This document shows positions 32,881 through 36,520 of a stretch of 36,520 nt of DNA, one piece after another. How positions within the stretch are numbered: position 1 is the stretch's first letter; each line of letters starts with the position of its first letter. The stretch is taken from the NCBI GenBank assembly GCA_937920105.1, contig CALETH010000031.1, forward strand, positions 1-36,520. The letters are read 5' to 3'. The notes beneath the pieces are model-generated. The model was not told the DNA's origin. It saw nothing but the letters and a program-made list of their open reading frames with translations, and did no database searches. The translations under genes were made by a program, and so were the position numbers. This DNA comes from an uncultured Bacteroidota bacterium (GTDB lineage Bacteria > Bacteroidota > Ignavibacteria > UBA10030 > UBA8401).

Positions 32881-34565
32881 TGCCAACCTTTCTCCACATT
32901 CTTCTCTTTAAAAACAAAATGTTTTGGAAAATTCCTTCCCAAAACACTTCTTCACTTATAAAAAATATTGGAGCGTTTATTGTTTTTTCCTCTTTTGCTG
33001 TTGGTGCGTATTTTTTTTCACAATTCATAACATCCTATAGTTTAGAAAAAATTGGTATAGGTTCATTTCTTTTTCATCGTTTTATTTCCATTATCTTTTT
33101 CGTGTTTTTTATTACCATCAATCTTGGAAACATCGTTGTTTCATTTTCTACATTGTACCGCTCTCCTGAAGTGCATTTTTTGCTTAGTCAGCCAATTTCG
33201 TATAGCACAATTTTTCTCATCAAATTTTTAGATAATTTTTTCTATAGTTCCGGAACATTATTTCTTGTTGCATTTTCTGTGTTGTTAGGATATGGAACAT
33301 ATTTTCATCTTCCATGGTATTTTTATCCACTTATTATGGGTGGAGTTCTTGTTCCGTTTATGTTTTTGGCGGGATGTATTGCTGTTCTTGTGTTATTATT
33401 GCTGATGAAGTTGGCATCAAAAATTCATTTCAAAAAATTAATTGTTGGTGTGGTAGCGTTGTATTGCGTGCAAGTATTTGTGTATTTCAAAATCACCAGT
33501 CCAATTCGTTTGGTAGAACAAGTAATGCAGCATTATCCAAATGTTGATGTATATTTTGGTTCGTTAGATGCACCGCTCACAAAACTTCTTCCAAATTTTT
33601 GGGTATCACAAATTCTCTATTTTTTTGTTCATAATGAGATGGGCGTTGTTGCTACGTACGTTGCATTATTACTTGGTATAACAATAGTAGTATTTTTATT
33701 GGTTGTCATTATTGGAAGAAAATTATTTTATTCTACATGGTTAACATCACTTACCATTAAAGCACTTTCGGTAAAAAATGTAGAGCGAAGAAATTCATTT
33801 TTTAGTTTTGAAAAAAAATCTCATTTTTCGCCACAAACGGAAGTAATTTTGAAAAAAGAATATTGGCAATTTTTACGGGAGCCAAGCCAGTGGATTCATT
33901 TTTCTGTGATGATGGTGTTAACGGGTGTATTTTTACTAAGCGTTAGTTCGCTCAATATTAAGTTGGATGCTCCGCAAGTACGCGGATTGATTTATCTTGT
34001 CATTTTTGTTTTCAACACATTTCTTCTTACATCCATTACGTTGCGATTTGCTTTTCCGATGATGAGTTTGGAAGGAAGTGCTTATTGGACTGTTCGCAGT
34101 GCTCCGATTTTCCCATCAACAGTATATCACATCAAAAAAAATGCAATTATGATAATTTTACTATTACTGGGAATATCGATTGGATTATTTTCTAATCTAT
34201 CTTATACATATCTTCCCATGCTTCCAATAGTAATTCTTCTTACCATGCTTTGTATAGTTTTTACTATTGTTCATCTCAATTTTGGAATGGGTTCATTGTA
34301 TAGTAATTATTTAGAAAAAAATCCTATACGCATTGCATCATCACAGGGGGCAACGCTGACATTTTTATTGAGCATTGTGTATCTTATTGTTGTTATAGTG
34401 CTCTATTTTATTCCAATTGTAGAACTTTTTACAGCGTACGCGAAAAAAACTCTATTGTACACAGAGTATTTATATTATGCTTTTGGAATTCTTTTGTGTG
34501 TTTCTTTATTAATTGTTTTTATTATTCGTAATGTTGGACTTCAAGCATTGAAAAGGGATTTTTGA
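32880..34565 (+). CDS. ABC-2-like exporter permease
   Basis: 561 aa with many membrane helices, by eye about twelve, in two groups separated by a charged loop near 300-330 (NVERRNSFFSFEKKSH). The loop ends in QTEVILKKEYWQFLREPSQW, a common stretch before the second half of large exporter permeases. The start ATG shares its A with the stop of the ATPase gene. It forms the membrane part of the same transporter. A protein of 561 aa holding both halves suggests that two ATPases bind one permease. Confidence 0.85.
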   Translation: MPTFLHILLFKNKMFWKIPSQNTSSLIKNIGAFIVFSSFAVGAYFFSQFITSYSLEKIGIGSFLFHRFISIIFFVFFITINLGNIVVSFSTLYRSPEVHFLLSQPISYSTIFLIKFLDNFFYSSGTLFLVAFSVLLGYGTYFHLPWYFYPLIMGGVLVPFMFLAGCIAVLVLLLLMKLASKIHFKKLIVGVVALYCVQVFVYFKITSPIRLVEQVMQHYPNVDVYFGSLDAPLTKLLPNFWVSQILYFFVHNEMGVVATYVALLLGITIVVFLLVVIIGRKLFYSTWLTSLTIKALSVKNVERRNSFFSFEKKSHFSPQTEVILKKEYWQFLREPSQWIHFSVMMVLTGVFLLSVSSLNIKLDAPQVRGLIYLVIFVFNTFLLTSITLRFAFPMMSLEGSAYWTVRSAPIFPSTVYHIKKNAIMIILLLLGISIGLFSNLSYTYLPMLPIVILLTMLCIVFTIVHLNFGMGSLYSNYLEKNPIRIASSQGATLTFLLSIVYLIVVIVLYFIPIVELFTAYAKKTLLYTEYLYYAFGILLCVSLLIVFIIRNVGLQALKRDF

Positions 34566-34583
34566 AAGGAAAAATTATAGAAT

Positions 34584-34886
34584 ATGAAAATGTACATTTT
34601 GGTAAAAGATACTATTCCACAAAAATTTGTTCCCGTAATAACAGCTCATGCATCGTTAGCATGCTATTTACAATATCAAAATGATGATGATATGCAAAAA
34701 TGGATAAAGGGAGTTTTTAAAAAAGTTGTGTGTTCTGTCAATGAAAAAGAATTTGAGAATGCTAAAAGAGAAATTAAAAATGTAGTTTTAACAGAATCAG
34801 CGTTGGATAATCAAGAAGTTTGTTTAGCGTTTTGTCCGAGAGAAAATTATCCAAAAACATTTCAATATTTTACAATGTGGAAATAA
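34584..34886 (+). CDS. Small Pth2-like (peptidyl-tRNA hydrolase 2 fold) protein
   Basis: 100 aa. KMYILVKDTIPQKFVPVITAHASLACYL resembles the start of Pth2-family proteins, with the His-Ala segment of that site. The later parts FKKVVCSVNEKEFENAKREI and LTESALDNQEVCLAFCPRE also fit related small conserved proteins. Pth2 frees tRNA from stalled peptidyl-tRNA, but the family includes members without shown hydrolase activity, so function is open. It follows the permease gene by 18 bases and precedes the CDGSH gene by 2 bases. Confidence 0.7.
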   Translation: MKMYILVKDTIPQKFVPVITAHASLACYLQYQNDDDMQKWIKGVFKKVVCSVNEKEFENAKREIKNVVLTESALDNQEVCLAFCPRENYPKTFQYFTMWK

Positions 34887-34888
34887 TT

Positions 34889-35119
34889 ATGCCAACCAAA
34901 ATCATCATCAACGATAACGGAAGTATTAAAATAGAAGGTGAAGTTCAATTGTTTGATTCCAAAGGAAATCAGTACGACCTTTCCGGAAGAACAATATTTT
35001 CTTTATGCCGTTGCGGACACAGTAATAAAAAACCATTTTGCGATGGAAGTCACAAAACTGCAAATTTTAATTCCGTTTGTGAAGCATACACACTTCCACC
35101 AGTTGTTAAGAAAATATAA
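34889..35119 (+). CDS. CDGSH iron-sulfur domain protein
   Basis: 76 aa from ATG at 34889; a longer frame from inside the previous gene is rejected. The cluster motif C-x-C-x2-S-x3-P-x-C-D-G-S-H is complete (CRCGHSNKKPFCDGSH), binding a [2Fe-2S] cluster with three Cys and one His. Such small proteins are thought to shuttle clusters or electrons; the precise role is unknown. The agmatine deiminase gene begins at the base directly after the stop. Confidence 0.93.
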   Translation: MPTKIIINDNGSIKIEGEVQLFDSKGNQYDLSGRTIFSLCRCGHSNKKPFCDGSHKTANFNSVCEAYTLPPVVKKI

Positions 35120-36184
35120 ATGATACTTCCTCCAACACCAAAACAGTTAGGATATAGATTTCCTGCAGAATGGGAATTGCAATCAGCAACATGGTTTTCG
35201 TGGCCACATAAAGAGGCCTCATGGCCCGGAAAATTTGCACCAATTCCTGAAATTTATACACACATCATAAAAATCATCACACAATTTCAACACGTCAATA
35301 TCAATGTTATTGATGATGGAATGTTTGAAGATGTTACCAAGCGATTAATCCAATCTGGAATTTCACAATCACAATTTACACTTTATAAAATTCCCACCAA
35401 TGATGCGTGGTGTAGAGACCACGGACCAGCATTTGTCGTCAATCCAAAATCAGAAAAGCCGCTTGCTATTGTAGATTGGGGATATAATGCGTGGGGAGGA
35501 AAATATCCGCCATTTAATTTTGATGATGAAGTTCCCGCACGTATTGCAGAAATTCGCAAACTTCCCATTTTTTATCCCGGAATTATTATGGAAGGTGGAG
35601 CAATTGATGTGAATGGTGAAGGATGTTTGTTGACAACTAAGGCATGTCTATTAAATAAAAATCGCAATCCACATTTATCACAAAAAGAAATAGAAGAATA
35701 TTTGCGTGAGTATTATGGACAAGAAAAAATTCTTTGGTTGGAAGATGGAATTATTGGTGATGATACTGATGGACATATTGATGATTTAGCACGTTTTGTT
35801 AATCCCAACACTATTGTTACGGTTGTTGAAGAAGATGCTGCTGATGAAAATTATGAAATTCTTCAAGAAAATTTAAAAATTCTTTACACACTTACGGATT
35901 GTAACAACCAACCATTTCGTATTGTAGAACTACCAATGCCTGGGATTGTGGAATATGAAGAACAGCGACTTCCTGCAAGTTATGCAAATTTCCTTATTGG
36001 AAATGGTTTTGTTCTTGTTCCAACCTTTCGTCATAAAAATGATATCAAAGCATTAGAGATTTTACAAAAAGAATTTCCAACGCGAAAAGTGATTGGTATT
36101 GATTGTGTTGATTTGGTGTGGGGTTTGGGAACGTTGCATTGTATTAGTCAGCAAGAACCCAAATCAATTATCAATGAGCAATGA
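35120..36184 (+). CDS. aguA: Agmatine deiminase (AguA family)
   Basis: Hydrolyses agmatine to N-carbamoylputrescine and ammonia, an entry to putrescine synthesis. It has 354 aa. NDAWCRDHGPAFVV, IIMEGGAIDVNGEGCLLTT, DDTDGHIDDLARF and the catalytic Cys341 in LGTLHCISQQEP are all present. Peptidylarginine deiminases of the same fold have similar motifs, but this pattern fits the agmatine group. The last residues SIINEQ are encoded by the ATGA-rich repeat that follows, so the tail has probably been replaced. The nearby CDGSH and Pth2-like genes show no obvious link. An aguB gene for the next step is not in the window. Confidence 0.93.
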   Translation: MILPPTPKQLGYRFPAEWELQSATWFSWPHKEASWPGKFAPIPEIYTHIIKIITQFQHVNINVIDDGMFEDVTKRLIQSGISQSQFTLYKIPTNDAWCRDHGPAFVVNPKSEKPLAIVDWGYNAWGGKYPPFNFDDEVPARIAEIRKLPIFYPGIIMEGGAIDVNGEGCLLTTKACLLNKNRNPHLSQKEIEEYLREYYGQEKILWLEDGIIGDDTDGHIDDLARFVNPNTIVTVVEEDAADENYEILQENLKILYTLTDCNNQPFRIVELPMPGIVEYEEQRLPASYANFLIGNGFVLVPTFRHKNDIKALEILQKEFPTRKVIGIDCVDLVWGLGTLHCISQQEPKSIINEQ

Positions 36185-36252
36185 ACAATTTACAATGAGG
36201 AATGGAAAAGGAAAACATCAAGCAATGATAAATTTACAATGAGAAGTTTGTA
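36164..36252. repeat. Degenerate ATGA-rich repeat overlapping the aguA stop
   Basis: Loose copies of CAATTATCAATGAG, CAATTTACAATGAG and AATTTACAATGAG, running from the last codons of aguA through the gap to the next start codon. Such text is common in front of four-helix-bundle genes in related genomes (from memory). No coding content of its own. Confidence 0.55.
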
Positions 36253-36520
36253 ATGGAAAAGAAAAATGTTGTTCAGGAAAAGAGTTATAATTTTGCTTTA
36301 AAGATTATTCAACTATCTCAATATCTTGTTGATGAAAAGAAACAATATGTTTTAGCAAAACAAGTTTTAAAAAGCGGAACTTCTATTGGTGCTAATGTAG
36401 AAGAAGCAATCGGTGGACAATCCAGTAAAGAATTTTATTCAAAACTTTCTATTGCTTACAAAGAAGCAAGAGAAACACGATATTGGCTTTGTCTCTTAAA
36501 AGATTCTTCATATATAGATA
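36253..36520 (+). CDS. Four-helix-bundle protein (IVP/23S rRNA intervening-sequence family), cut by window end
   Basis: The first 89 codons are visible from ATG at 36253 and the frame is still open at the right edge. SYNFALKIIQLSQYLVDEKK, then LAKQVLKSGTSIGANVEEAIGG, then SKEFYSKLSIAYKEARETRYWLCLL are characteristic of the four-helix-bundle family first seen in 23S rRNA intervening sequences. Full members are about 115-125 aa, so about 30 residues are missing. Function unknown; free-standing copies are common in Bacteroidota and are often near repeats. Confidence 0.92.
   Translation, partial: MEKKNVVQEKSYNFALKIIQLSQYLVDEKKQYVLAKQVLKSGTSIGANVEEAIGGQSSKEFYSKLSIAYKEARETRYWLCLLKDSSYID

Noticed and set aside
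1..36520. CRISPR arrays, tRNA or rRNA genes, insertion sequences, prophage
   Set aside because: No regularly spaced repeats, no tRNA T-loop pattern in a cloverleaf context and no transposase or phage structural motifs were seen while reading both strands. A tRNAscan or IS profile search would settle this.

Overview
The window is AT-rich (by eye roughly one third G+C) and densely packed, with short intergenic gaps and many ATGA-type start/stop overlaps. It looks like chromosome of a diderm bacterium from the Bacteroidota/Ignavibacteria/Kapaibacteria side of the tree. Supporting this are an LptB ATPase (so an outer membrane), a DUF1460 amidase, a DUF1579 protein, and a secreted protein family I associate with Bacteroidota. 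The assignment is inference; there is no rRNA or tRNA gene in the window to confirm it.

Layout. From 88 to about 18,000 everything lies on the minus strand. Positions 88-7678 hold mostly core genes: murA, a secreted orphan, a HEPN-like protein, dnaX, lptB, mutY and small orphans. Positions 7810-9070 are a tandem of three small heat-shock protein genes behind a sigma54-like promoter. Positions 9512-15515 are an accessory block of five poorly known genes: a CrtA-like monooxygenase with a conserved partner, an orphan, and a translationally coupled pair made of an 844-aa membrane protein and a 308-aa soluble protein. Positions 15554-17974 are a tight operon comEA-like, pilM-like, rsmD, coaD that runs into the accessory block. 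From 18191 onward genes alternate in direction: DUF1579, SemiSWEET-like, rdgB, hutI; aspC (minus); DUF1460, lepA; a hybrid histidine kinase (minus); lon, an MntA/HepT toxin-antitoxin pair, aroF-type DAHP synthase, an ABC exporter operon, a Pth2-like protein, a CDGSH protein, agmatine deiminase, and the start of a four-helix-bundle (IVP family) gene cut by the window end.

How the parts fit. The core genes cover cell-wall precursor synthesis (murA), LPS export (lptB), replication and repair (dnaX, mutY), nucleotide-pool cleaning (rdgB), protein quality control (hsp20 cluster, lon), translation (lepA, rsmD, Pth2-like), CoA synthesis (coaD) and aromatic amino-acid entry (DAHP synthase). Stress response and defence are scattered between them: MntA/HepT, a HEPN-like protein, a MafI-like protein and the membrane-protein pair.

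Most interesting signals: (1) a run of ten A in dnaX exactly at the end of domain III, where slippage either way reaches a stop within a few codons, which would make a gamma-like short product; (2) lepA and lon share a leader design of sigma70-like promoter, then an immediate terminator-like hairpin, then the start codon; (3) REP/REPIN-like palindromic elements flank dnaX; (4) the 844-aa/308-aa pair is a candidate uncharacterised system; (5) a sigma54-type promoter with candidate upstream sites lies in front of the hsp20 cluster. No CRISPR array, insertion sequence or prophage was seen.
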